From NCBI GenBank assembly GCA_016293925.1, contig JAEDCX010000072.1, forward strand, positions 1-12,269: a stretch of DNA of 12,269 nt. Reading direction: 5' to 3'. The stretch comes from Lachnospiraceae bacterium. GTDB lineage: Bacteria > Bacillota > Clostridia > Lachnospirales > Lachnospiraceae. Position numbers and translations under genes: made by a program. Of the stretch, positions 1 to 6,692 are shown piece by piece (position 1 is the stretch's first letter; each line of letters starts with the position of its first letter). The notes under the pieces were generated by a model. That model saw nothing but the letters and a program-made list of their open reading frames with translations. It had not been told where the DNA came from and ran no database searches.

Positions 1-225
1 ATGGTATATCACATGACCAGGATCGGCGAGGAATCCGGTAATGTGGAAGAGATGCTGGCCAAAATGGCAGATTACTATGACGAAGAGGTCGAGATGGCAG
101 TACAGTCTCTGATGGAGGCGATGCAGCCGTTTATCATCATCCTACTGGCAGGCATTGTCGGATATCTCGTAGCGGCATGCCTTGCCCCGATGCTGGGTAT
201 GTACGAATCACTGAACAATTTATAA
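1..225 (+). CDS. pilC: Type IV pilus platform protein PilC (GspF family), C-terminal end only
   Basis: This is the last 74 codons of a GspF/PilC-family inner-membrane platform protein; the gene runs in from the left and the ATG at position 1 is almost certainly internal, since the family is normally about 350-400 aa. Visible hallmarks are the GEESGNVEEML segment (residues 8-18), which matches the conserved start of the last GspF cytoplasmic helix pair, the YYDEEVE stretch, and a closing hydrophobic span (about residues 43-65) ending shortly before the stop, as in the family. PilC sits in the cytoplasmic membrane, couples the assembly ATPase to pilin insertion and extraction, and contacts the PilM/N/O complex. 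The major pilin gene follows after a 60-nt gap, so co-transcription is likely. The identification is firm for a fragment; distinguishing a T4P from a T2SS-like member rests on the neighbouring genes. Confidence 0.9.
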   Translation: MVYHMTRIGEESGNVEEMLAKMADYYDEEVEMAVQSLMEAMQPFIIILLAGIVGYLVAACLAPMLGMYESLNNL

Positions 226-233
226 TCGGTCAT

Positions 234-255
234 AAGCCGCGTAGGGACGGCTTTT
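234..255 (+). other. Short stem-loop in the pilC-pilA spacer
   Basis: AAGCCG (234-239) pairs with CGGCTT (248-253) around an 8-nt loop, and the T run reaches 255. The stem is only 6 bp and the T tract is four bases, so it is weak as a terminator. In this position it could act as a partial terminator or as an RNA-processing or stabilising hairpin that raises major-pilin mRNA over the upstream assembly genes. Function is inference. Confidence 0.35.
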
Positions 256-285
256 GATACAAAAAACAAAAAGGAGACTAATTTT

Positions 286-711
286 ATGAAAAAGAACAAA
301 AACAAAGGTTTCTCATTGGTCGAGCTGATTATCGTAATTGCCATCATGGTAGTATTGGCAGCTGTATTGGCTCCGCAGTTCATCAAGTATGTGGAGAGCT
401 CCAAGCAGTCTACAGATATCAGCAACGTCGGATCCTACAAGACAGCGATCGAGGCATATGTAGCAGACAAAATGCCGGATGATGACGTTGAACTGTATGT
501 TGATCCTGAGAAAGGTATCTATGCAAGCATTGATTTGTCCGATGAGGGCCTTGCAGCAGGGGAAGCTACTGCTACCAAATTAAGATCCACCGGATGGGGA
601 GATGCCAAGGTTACCTATACATACGACAGCGCTACATTTAAGTGGACTGTGGTAAGTCTGGAGAATAGCAAGAATCCGAAAAAGGATATGAATTCTGCTT
701 TCGAGAACTAA
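286..711 (+). CDS. pilA: Major type IV pilin (prepilin)
   Basis: This encodes a 141-aa prepilin, the likely main fibre subunit. It has a short, Lys-rich 8-residue leader, then the PilD cleavage site G^FSLVE. Mature Phe1, Glu5 and Pro22 are all present, and a hydrophobic helix (LIIVIAIMVVLAAVLA) follows, which anchors the prepilin in the membrane and later forms the filament core. The globular part (about residues 35-141) contains no cysteine, so there is no C-terminal disulfide loop of the Gram-negative PilA type; this fits Gram-positive pilins. The start is supported by AAGGAG at 271-276 with suitable spacing. It lies directly before the peptidase gene, 15 nt away. Assignment as major rather than minor pilin is inferred from small size, canonical N-terminus and position. 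Confidence 0.9.
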   Translation: MKKNKNKGFSLVELIIVIAIMVVLAAVLAPQFIKYVESSKQSTDISNVGSYKTAIEAYVADKMPDDDVELYVDPEKGIYASIDLSDEGLAAGEATATKLRSTGWGDAKVTYTYDSATFKWTVVSLENSKNPKKDMNSAFEN

Positions 712-726
712 TAAGGAGTAACGTGC

Positions 727-1500
727 ATGGGCCTCACAATAGCGTTTTATGTTACAATCTTTGTTTTCGGGATCGTGATCGGTTCTTTCCTGAATGTTCT
801 GATTTACCGTATTCCCAGACATGAGAATATTGCCGTTGTGAGGTCCCACTGCATGCAATGTGGGTATCAGCTGAAGTGGTACGATCTGTTTCCCATCTTC
901 AGTTACCTGTTTCTGAGAGGAAAATGCCGCAAATGCAAGGCAAAGATCAGTGTTCAGTACCCCCTGGTGGAGGCGCTGAACGGGATCCTCTATGTGGTTG
1001 TTTTTGTATTCATGTATCAGCAGACTACAGATTCCCTACTCTGTTGCGTGCTGTACTGTATGCTGGGTTCCGCGCTTCTGGCACTCAGCGTCATTGATTT
1101 CAGAACCTATGAGATTCCGGTGGGATTCAATCTCTTCATCGGACTACTGGGAGTGGCACGGATTGTCACAGATTATGAGAATTGGCTGCAGTATGTGATC
1201 GGCGGAGTATCCGTCAGTCTGTTTTTACTGCTGTTGTTTGTGTTAAGCAACGGTCAGGCGATCGGTGGGGGAGATGTGAAACTGATGGCTGCCTGCGGGC
1301 TGTTGCTGGGGTGGAAGAGCATTATTCTGGCATTCTGCATCGGATGTCTTCTGGGTGGCATCATCCATCCGATCCGAATGAAGATCGCCGGGGAAGGCAG
1401 AGTACTGGCCATGGGGCCATATCTGTCGATCGGAGTGATGATCGCTGCCCTGTTCGGTACACAGTTGATCAATCAATATCTTGAAATATGCGGGCTGTGA
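727..1500 (+). CDS. pilD: Prepilin peptidase / N-methyltransferase PilD
   Basis: This is a 257-aa polytopic membrane aspartyl protease that cuts prepilin leaders at the Gly^Phe-type site on the cytoplasmic side and, in bifunctional members, N-methylates the new N-terminus. The N-terminal domain shows GSFLNVLIYRIP (residues 19-30) and two CxxC pairs (Cys42/45 and Cys67/70), the zinc-binding set of full-length bifunctional enzymes. The two catalytic aspartates are in place: Asp124 in the IDFRTYEIP motif and Asp183 in GGGDVKLM. A late MGPYLSIG segment (229-236) matches the family. About seven hydrophobic spans and the length are typical, and nothing is missing. AAGGAG at 713-718 sets the start, 15 nt after the pilin stop. 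Its substrates probably include all five prepilin-like proteins of this cluster. Confidence 0.95.
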   Translation: MGLTIAFYVTIFVFGIVIGSFLNVLIYRIPRHENIAVVRSHCMQCGYQLKWYDLFPIFSYLFLRGKCRKCKAKISVQYPLVEALNGILYVVVFVFMYQQTTDSLLCCVLYCMLGSALLALSVIDFRTYEIPVGFNLFIGLLGVARIVTDYENWLQYVIGGVSVSLFLLLLFVLSNGQAIGGGDVKLMAACGLLLGWKSIILAFCIGCLLGGIIHPIRMKIAGEGRVLAMGPYLSIGVMIAALFGTQLINQYLEICGL

Positions 1501-1553
1501 GGATCAGCCCTTACCATACATACGAAAAGGGATAAAAGAATAATCCGGATGGA

Positions 1554-1576
1554 AGCCGTCTCTTCCGGAAACGGCT
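1554..1576 (+). other. Stem-loop in the pilD-pilMN spacer
   Basis: AGCCGT (1554-1559) pairs with ACGGCT (1571-1576) around an 11-nt loop inside the 97-nt spacer, the longest gap within the pilus cluster. No T tract follows, so it is not a normal intrinsic terminator. The ACGGCT arm resembles the arm of the stem before the major pilin gene. A role in mRNA processing is possible but unproven. Confidence 0.3.
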
Positions 1577-1597
1577 GACCGGTAGTAAGGAGCCATC

Positions 1598-3331
1598 ATG
1601 TCCAGAATACTCAGCATTGAAGTCGGAAGTTCATTTACCAGAATATGTGAGACGGATTTTCGTTCCAAATCTCCGAAAGTGTATAAGAGTCTTACGATTC
1701 CGAATCCGGAGAATCTTGTGGATGACGGATTCATCAATGAGAATCCGGATTTTGTTTCCGCTTTAAAATTCGCGCTTGCGGACAGCAAAATCAGAACCAA
1801 GCAGGCGGTGTTCAGTGTCACTTCTTCCAGAATTGTGACCCGTGAGGCAGTACTTCCTGTCATGAAAGAAGCACAATTGGATGCCATGATCCGGACTAAC
1901 ATCTCGGATTACATTCCGGTTGATCCCAACAATTTTGAGATTGCCCATATGGTACTGGGAACCGTTACGGACACGGACGGAACCACCAAAAACAGGGTTC
2001 TGATTCTCACGGCAGACAAGAAGCTGGTGGAGAACTACAGAACATTTGCAGAAGCCTGCGGACTGAAGATGAATTGTCTGGACTATTCCGGTAATTCCGT
2101 GTTCCAGATTATGAGAAACGTCTGCAAGGAAGAGACCGAACTGGTCGTCAAGGTGGAAGAGCGGAGTACGGTCTGCACCATCATCAATGATAAAAACCTG
2201 ATGATGCAACGGAATATCCCCTACGGTATCGATTCTGCCGTGCAGGCGGTGATAAACAGTACCTATTACAGTGAGAATACCTACGAGGATGCGCTGGAAC
2301 TGCTGAAAGGGAAAACCGTCTTACGGAATGTGATGTACGAGAGAACCCGTGTTCTGGAGGCGGAAGATAGCCCGGAGGATACCGAGAAGGTGAGAATGGC
2401 CAGAACGGAGATCACAGGAGCGCTGGATGTACTGATCGGTAATATTTCCCGTGTGGTGGATCTGTACAATAATAAGAATCCGGAGAAGATGATCCGGCAT
2501 GCCAGCATTATCGGTCTGGGATCGGATATTTCCGGCTTGTCCAAATTGTTTACGAATGAACTGGGAATCAGAACTTCCTTTGTCAATACGGTTGCCGGAC
2601 TGAATTTCACGAAGATGTCCGGTGAGAAGGGCTATGGACAGTATGTTGCCACAGTGGGTGCGGCAATGGCTCCGGTGGGGTTCTTAAGTCTTGAGAGACG
2701 GAAGAACGATATGATGAATGTGAACTACCGGACTGCATCGATTCTGTGCGCGGTACTGTTCGGACTGATATGCGGATATATGCTCTTTTCCGCAAGGATG
2801 AACCTGAAGACGGAGGAGGACATCAGAGCGGAACTGAAACGGAAGGAAATCACCTATTCCGAAGGGGAGCGGGTCCTCAATCGGCTGGAGAATGTCAAGA
2901 GTCTGTACGCAGAGGTTCAGACCGGATATCTGACAACAGCCAGTCCCAACGACAATCTGCTTACGTTTCTGGAGGAGATGGAGCAGAAACTTCCTTCTGA
3001 CATCGTAATCGGCGAATTCACTTCCGATACAGAGCTTGTGTCGATGAAGATTATCTGTTCGGAACTGGAGGAAGCAGGATACGTAATTGATACCATCCGG
3101 CACTTTGACAGTCTGATGACGGTGAGCGTCAGCACCATTACCAGAGAAGAGATAGAGGATGAAAACGCGGCGGAGCAGATGGAAGGCAAGGGTGCCGGAG
3201 CGGGCACGGCCGGTTCCGAAAGCGGGGAAACGGACGATACGGATCCGGATGCGTTATACAATTACTCATTTACAATCAATGGCGTATACTATCCGGTGAT
3301 TGCTTCTCCGGCTGAGACGGAAACGGAGTAG
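1598..3331 (+). CDS. pilM: PilM-PilN fusion, GspL-like alignment protein
   Basis: The 577-aa product joins two subunits that are usually separate. Residues 1-360 form a PilM-type actin-like cytoplasmic domain: IEVGSSFTRIC (7-17) is the phosphate-1 loop, LVVKVEERSTVCTIIND (182-198) sits where phosphate-2 is expected, and ASIIGLGSDISGL (302-314) is the adenosine-side loop. A basic linker (367-369) and one membrane span (about 379-398) follow, then a PilN-type segment with a helical stretch (about 403-440) and a ferredoxin-like domain (about 450-575; LTFLEEMEQKLPSDIVIGEFT). An acidic, Gly-rich insert (about 519-551) interrupts the end. This layout equals T2SS GspL. It should link cytoplasmic PilB/PilC to the external PilO partner. 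The phosphate-2 loop lacks the usual Asp and Gly, so nucleotide binding is uncertain. AAGGAG at 1587-1592 supports the start. Confidence 0.85.
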   Translation: MSRILSIEVGSSFTRICETDFRSKSPKVYKSLTIPNPENLVDDGFINENPDFVSALKFALADSKIRTKQAVFSVTSSRIVTREAVLPVMKEAQLDAMIRTNISDYIPVDPNNFEIAHMVLGTVTDTDGTTKNRVLILTADKKLVENYRTFAEACGLKMNCLDYSGNSVFQIMRNVCKEETELVVKVEERSTVCTIINDKNLMMQRNIPYGIDSAVQAVINSTYYSENTYEDALELLKGKTVLRNVMYERTRVLEAEDSPEDTEKVRMARTEITGALDVLIGNISRVVDLYNNKNPEKMIRHASIIGLGSDISGLSKLFTNELGIRTSFVNTVAGLNFTKMSGEKGYGQYVATVGAAMAPVGFLSLERRKNDMMNVNYRTASILCAVLFGLICGYMLFSARMNLKTEEDIRAELKRKEITYSEGERVLNRLENVKSLYAEVQTGYLTTASPNDNLLTFLEEMEQKLPSDIVIGEFTSDTELVSMKIICSELEEAGYVIDTIRHFDSLMTVSVSTITREEIEDENAAEQMEGKGAGAGTAGSESGETDDTDPDALYNYSFTINGVYYPVIASPAETETE

Positions 3332-3337
3332 GGGGGA
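3331..3337 (+). promoter_or_regulatory. Ribosome site deciding the pilO start
   Basis: GGGGGGA lies 7 nt before the ATG at 3345 and overlaps the pilMN stop codon. It favours 3345 over an in-frame ATG at 3300, which would add 15 basic, non-conserved residues inside the upstream gene. Confidence 0.6.
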
Positions 3338-3344
3338 CGCAGAT

Positions 3345-4049
3345 ATGAAGAAACCAACAGCAAAAAATGTATTTGCAATCGTTGTCCTTCTGGGAATTGT
3401 AGCGACGGCACTGGTTTATTTTCTTTTTTTCATGAAATGGAATGAGGAAGCAGACAGTGTCCGCAGTGCGAATACGCAACTGAGACAGAGAGTGAACGAA
3501 TTATATGATCATTATCAGAAGATCGAGGAATACAATACCCAGACGGATCTGCTGATCGGGGAGATCGATAAGCTGGTAGATTGTTTCCCGGCAGATGTCC
3601 GGGAAGAGGATGCCATTCTCCTGGCATTGCAGATGCGCCGGGATACTACCATCGGATATGCGGGAATCAATATTGCGGAACGGGAATCTCTGGCAACGGT
3701 TTCCCGTCAGGTGATTGCCAATGCGGATGTGGAACAGTATTCCTCGGAACTGATGTTTGTACAGCGTGTGGCGTCCTACACGAGTACTCTGACCTATGAG
3801 GATCTGAAGAGTATGGTCCGGACCATTCATGACAGTCCGTACCGCCGGTGTCTGAACAATATCATGTTACAGCGCAACGAAGAGGATAACATCCTGGAGG
3901 GCACTGCGGAAGTGACATTCTATTCTCTGACCGGTACCGGAAAAGAGTACAGTGAAGTGGATTTCGGGGAATATGCGCTGGGACTTCAAAATCTGTTCGG
4001 ACTTACTGATGAGCAGGAACTGGAATCGGATGGAGCAGTGACGGAATAA
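3345..4049 (+). CDS. pilO: PilO-like type IV pilus alignment protein
   Basis: This 234-aa bitopic membrane protein has a short cytoplasmic start (MKKPTAKN), one membrane span at about residues 9-30, a coiled-coil-prone stretch (about 33-80), then a ferredoxin-like domain (about 81-197) beginning with the PilO-typical FPADVREEDAILLAL and closing with a YEDLKSMVRTIHD...LNNIMLQ pattern. The C-terminal 35 residues are acidic and probably flexible. Sequence likeness to PilO is weak, as usual for this family, and the call leans on topology, size and position after the PilM-PilN gene. It should pair with the PilN part of PilMN outside the membrane and align PilC and the pilins. It follows pilMN by 13 nt and is 3 nt from the next gene. 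A second PilN-like protein is the main alternative. Confidence 0.75.
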   Translation: MKKPTAKNVFAIVVLLGIVATALVYFLFFMKWNEEADSVRSANTQLRQRVNELYDHYQKIEEYNTQTDLLIGEIDKLVDCFPADVREEDAILLALQMRRDTTIGYAGINIAERESLATVSRQVIANADVEQYSSELMFVQRVASYTSTLTYEDLKSMVRTIHDSPYRRCLNNIMLQRNEEDNILEGTAEVTFYSLTGTGKEYSEVDFGEYALGLQNLFGLTDEQELESDGAVTE

Positions 4050-4052
4050 ACA

Positions 4053-5405
4053 ATGAGAAGACGAAAACGATCCGGACAACTGAATAATAAAGGATTTTCC
4101 CTGGTGGAGGTGTTGGTTGCCATTGTGATTCTCGCAATTGCCACCGGCCCGCTGCTCAGTTCGTTTGTGTCTGCGATCCGATACAATGCAAGGGCAAAGG
4201 AGAAGCAGTATACCATGGGCGCAGCCCAGTCTGTCATGGAAAGCTTTAAGGCATATGACCTGAAGTCATTGGTTGCTCAGTTCGGAGATCCGGATGAGCC
4301 TTTCCGTGTTTATCCCACCGGAAGTATGGGAGAATACCGGGTGGCTGTACCGGAGGAGGGTTCCGACACCTATGTTTTTGCACTGCAGGATATGGAGTAC
4401 GAAGGGAAACGGTATGATGCAAAGGTGGAGGTAAAGCCTTCCGCACTGACCTCTTCCATGGGGGATGTGTACAATACCACGGTGGTTCAGACCAAGACCA
4501 TCAATGCGTATTATGATGCCATTTACCGGGGGTCTCCGTATGAAGATATCAACGCGATGAATCTGGTAAACAACAATGTGGTCAGATTCCTGAATGTGCT
4601 GGATGAGAAATGCTACGGAGACTACTACGAGGATTATACGGTGGATTCTCTCGTGCAGTCCAGGATTGACGTGGTCAAAGAGACCAAAGTAGTGATTACG
4701 GGCGATGAAACCACCCAGAAGGCAACGGTCACACGAACCTATCTCTACCGTGCCCTGAACTACCCTGTCATGAATGCATCCGGAGAGATGGATTACTATC
4801 ATATCTGGGATTTCAAAACGAAGAATGAGGACTATACCTACAATCCGCATTTCCTCTGGAAACCCGGGGAAGTACTGGATGATTATGATTATAACGTGGC
4901 ATATTCCGATGTCATCTACGATAATACAGCCACATCTTCCTACGCCAAGCTGGATGATCTGTATTTCTTCTATTATCCGGCCTATGAGAACGCGTTGTAT
5001 GGGAACGCGCTGGGAATTAAGAACTTCGGTTATCAGGAGATTATTATTTTCGAGAATTATACGGGACGGAATATCAATGTTCATATGGTGAAACAGAAAA
5101 ATCCGCTTCTTACCGATGTTACCATTACGATGCTGGATAATCTGTATCAGCCTTCCGTTACCGTGGATCAGGGGCCTGTGACGCTGGTACATAACCTGAA
5201 AGAGAATCTGGGCGGCGGAACCATAACAGGGAATCCGTCGAGATGGACCGGGATTGGAGAGTACCATTCCTGCGCGGATATCCTGCATAAGGAGAACGTC
5301 AATATGCTGTACGATGTGACGGTTTCGGTTTATCAAAACGGACAGTATGAGGAAGGCTTTACGGGAGAACCAATGGTAACGCTGAACGGAACAATGAATG
5401 ATTGA
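4053..5405 (+). CDS. Large minor pilin, PilV/GspI-like
   Basis: The 450-aa prepilin has a 14-residue basic leader ending in NNKG, cleavage before FSLVE (mature Glu5 = residue 19) and a hydrophobic helix to about residue 40. The spacing EVLVAIVILAIATGPLLSSF and the following AAQSVMESFK resemble PilV/GspI minor pilins, which are normally only 130-200 aa. The extra part is a long extracellular region (about 80-450) rich in Tyr and acidic residues, densest between 150 and 330, with two cysteines (187 and 407) that could form a disulfide. I recognise no named domain there. The gene starts 3 nt after the pilO stop without a clear ribosome site, which suggests translational coupling. A minor pilin is certain; the I-like role is inferred from N-terminal style and from the three other minor pilins beside it. 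Confidence 0.8.
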   Translation: MRRRKRSGQLNNKGFSLVEVLVAIVILAIATGPLLSSFVSAIRYNARAKEKQYTMGAAQSVMESFKAYDLKSLVAQFGDPDEPFRVYPTGSMGEYRVAVPEEGSDTYVFALQDMEYEGKRYDAKVEVKPSALTSSMGDVYNTTVVQTKTINAYYDAIYRGSPYEDINAMNLVNNNVVRFLNVLDEKCYGDYYEDYTVDSLVQSRIDVVKETKVVITGDETTQKATVTRTYLYRALNYPVMNASGEMDYYHIWDFKTKNEDYTYNPHFLWKPGEVLDDYDYNVAYSDVIYDNTATSSYAKLDDLYFFYYPAYENALYGNALGIKNFGYQEIIIFENYTGRNINVHMVKQKNPLLTDVTITMLDNLYQPSVTVDQGPVTLVHNLKENLGGGTITGNPSRWTGIGEYHSCADILHKENVNMLYDVTVSVYQNGQYEEGFTGEPMVTLNGTMND

Positions 5406-5407
5406 TG

Positions 5408-5413
5408 GGTGAG
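5408..5413 (+). promoter_or_regulatory. Ribosome site favouring the start at 5420
   Basis: GGTGAG lies 6 nt before ATG 5420. A competing in-frame ATG at 5405 overlaps the upstream stop (TGATG, 5403-5407) and would lengthen the leader peptide by five residues. Both starts are possible; 5420 has the better ribosome site and the more usual leader length. Confidence 0.45.
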
Positions 5414-5419
5414 AAGATT

Positions 5420-6115
5420 ATGCGAGCATCCGGAAGAACAAAACTGAACAACAGAGGATCTGCGATCGTCACTGTGATTGTCGTGATTGCCTTCATGGCA
5501 ATTCTGGCAACTACGGTGCTCTATCTGTCCAGCGTTAACTACCGCATGAAACGGGAGGACCTGAAGACCAAGCAGGGGTTCTATGAGGCGGAGACTGCCC
5601 TGGAAGAACTGCGTGGTGCGCTGATGGTAGAGAGCAGCAGGGCATGTGATGCCGCCTACAAGAGAGTGGCAAGCAATTATGCGTCCACCGATGCGTATAC
5701 CAGATACGCTACATTTCAGGATGTTTATTTCCAGACCCTGGAAGGAAACTGGAGGAAGAAGCTGCTCAATGCAGCAGACCCTGCGAACCCCTATACCTAC
5801 GAACAGGTACTGCAGCATCTGGTATCAAATAAATATGCATCCTCCGTTCATGTGAACGCCTCCGTTGCGGATGCGGGAGAACTGGATCTGTCCCACAGTG
5901 CGGACGGGTATGCAATTCTGCCCGGCGTGAAACTGGTCTATACAGATGATCAGGGGTATGTAACGATCATTGAAACAGATTTTCTGCTGACGGTCCCCAA
6001 ATTCAATTTCGGTTCGGATGCGTCGCTGACGACGGAGAATGGGGATGTCTCCAAGGACCGGACGGATATCAGTATGGCAGAATATGTGCAGTATTATAAC
6101 TGGGTGAAGAAATAA
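5420..6115 (+). CDS. Minor pilin lacking Glu5, PilX/GspK-like
   Basis: The 231-aa product has a 13-residue basic leader ending in NNRG, then SAIVTVIVVIAFMAILATTVLYLSS as membrane helix. Mature residue 5 is Thr (residue 18), not Glu. Lack of Glu5 is known for GspK, the tip subunit of T2SS pseudopili, and the following QGFYEAETALEELRGAL matches the PilX/GspK habit of an acidic helix around an AE.AL motif. It is shorter than typical GspK (about 300 aa) and closer to PilX. The likely role is to cap the initiating minor-pilin complex at the pilus tip. It overlaps or closely follows the preceding minor pilin gene, depending on the start (5405 or 5420), so the two are probably translated together. 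The external domain (about residues 60-231) has a single cysteine at about residue 62. Confidence 0.75.
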   Translation: MRASGRTKLNNRGSAIVTVIVVIAFMAILATTVLYLSSVNYRMKREDLKTKQGFYEAETALEELRGALMVESSRACDAAYKRVASNYASTDAYTRYATFQDVYFQTLEGNWRKKLLNAADPANPYTYEQVLQHLVSNKYASSVHVNASVADAGELDLSHSADGYAILPGVKLVYTDDQGYVTIIETDFLLTVPKFNFGSDASLTTENGDVSKDRTDISMAEYVQYYNWVKK

Positions 6116-6158
6116 CCGGGGACAGACGGCTCTGCCGGGCAAAGGGGATGAATGATCT

Positions 6159-6668
6159 ATGAAACGTAACAATAGAGGGTATTCTCTTGTTGAATTGATT
6201 GCAGTGATAGCGATTCTGGCTGTAGTTGCCGCCGGAAGCTTCGTCAGCATCAATTTGATTTCAGGCCGTCCGGCGATCAAGGCGGCAAATCTGCTCACGC
6301 AGACACTGCGGTCCGCGAGATTGACTGCCTCCGGCAAACTGGAGAATACAGTGACAATCTATCGGGATTCTGCCGGTAATCTCTATGCGGAAGTGTCGTT
6401 TACCGACGGAAACGGCAATGCGTTGACAAATCAGACAAAACTGGGCGACAAACGGGTGAAAATGTCATACAAGGTATCCGGAGAAACCGCGGAGAGGGAA
6501 CTGAACACGTCGGCGGATGATCCGCTGGTTCTGCAGTTTGATCGGGCAACGGGTGCCTTTCGGCCTACAGTAGGAGGCAAATACTGTACGGAAATCCGTA
6601 CATCCAAAGCAAATAAAACAGGTACCGTCATACTTCACTATCTTACGGGAAAGATCGTAGTGAAATAG
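6159..6668 (+). CDS. Minor pilin, GspH/FimT-like
   Basis: This 169-aa prepilin has a 7-residue leader MKRNNRG, cleavage before YSLVE (Glu5 present), and membrane helix LIAVIAILAVVAAGSFVSI. The next segment, ANLLTQTLRSARLTASGK (about residues 44-61), is the GspH/FimT pattern of a helix with paired small and basic residues, and the closing strands (GTVILHYLTGKIVVK) match the beta-rich end of GspH/FimT proteins. The length is normal for the family. The likely role is the H-type adapter between the tip complex and the major pilin shaft. AAAGGGGA at 6141-6148 gives the ribosome site; an ATG at 6148 in another frame stops after four codons and was excluded. A 43-nt spacer separates it from the K-like gene. 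Confidence 0.85.
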   Translation: MKRNNRGYSLVELIAVIAILAVVAAGSFVSINLISGRPAIKAANLLTQTLRSARLTASGKLENTVTIYRDSAGNLYAEVSFTDGNGNALTNQTKLGDKRVKMSYKVSGETAERELNTSADDPLVLQFDRATGAFRPTVGGKYCTEIRTSKANKTGTVILHYLTGKIVVK

Positions 6669-6680
6669 CACAGCAACGTG

Positions 6681-6685
6681 GGAGG
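6681..6685 (+). promoter_or_regulatory. Ribosome site deciding the start of the large PilW-like gene
   Basis: GGAGG is 7 nt before ATG 6693. A GTG at 6678 in the same frame lies upstream of this site and would have no ribosome site of its own, so 6693 is preferred. Confidence 0.7.
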
Positions 6686-6692
6686 AATTCAC

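Noticed and set aside
1511..1545. Promoter in the pilD-pilMN spacer
   Set aside because: The A/T-rich TAAAAGAATAAT stretch has no -35 partner at proper spacing.
3300..3344. Longer N-terminus for the PilO-like protein from ATG 3300
   Set aside because: It would overlap the end of pilMN and add an Arg-rich stretch, while a good ribosome site sits before 3345.
4266..5336. 356-codon open frame on the - strand opposite the PilV-like gene
   Set aside because: The composition is extreme (Ile, Arg, His rich), it has no domain, and it is fully covered by a coding gene with a clear prepilin start.
6678..6692. GTG 6678 as start of the PilW-like gene
   Set aside because: The ribosome site GGAGG lies downstream of it and serves ATG 6693, which gives a normal prepilin leader.
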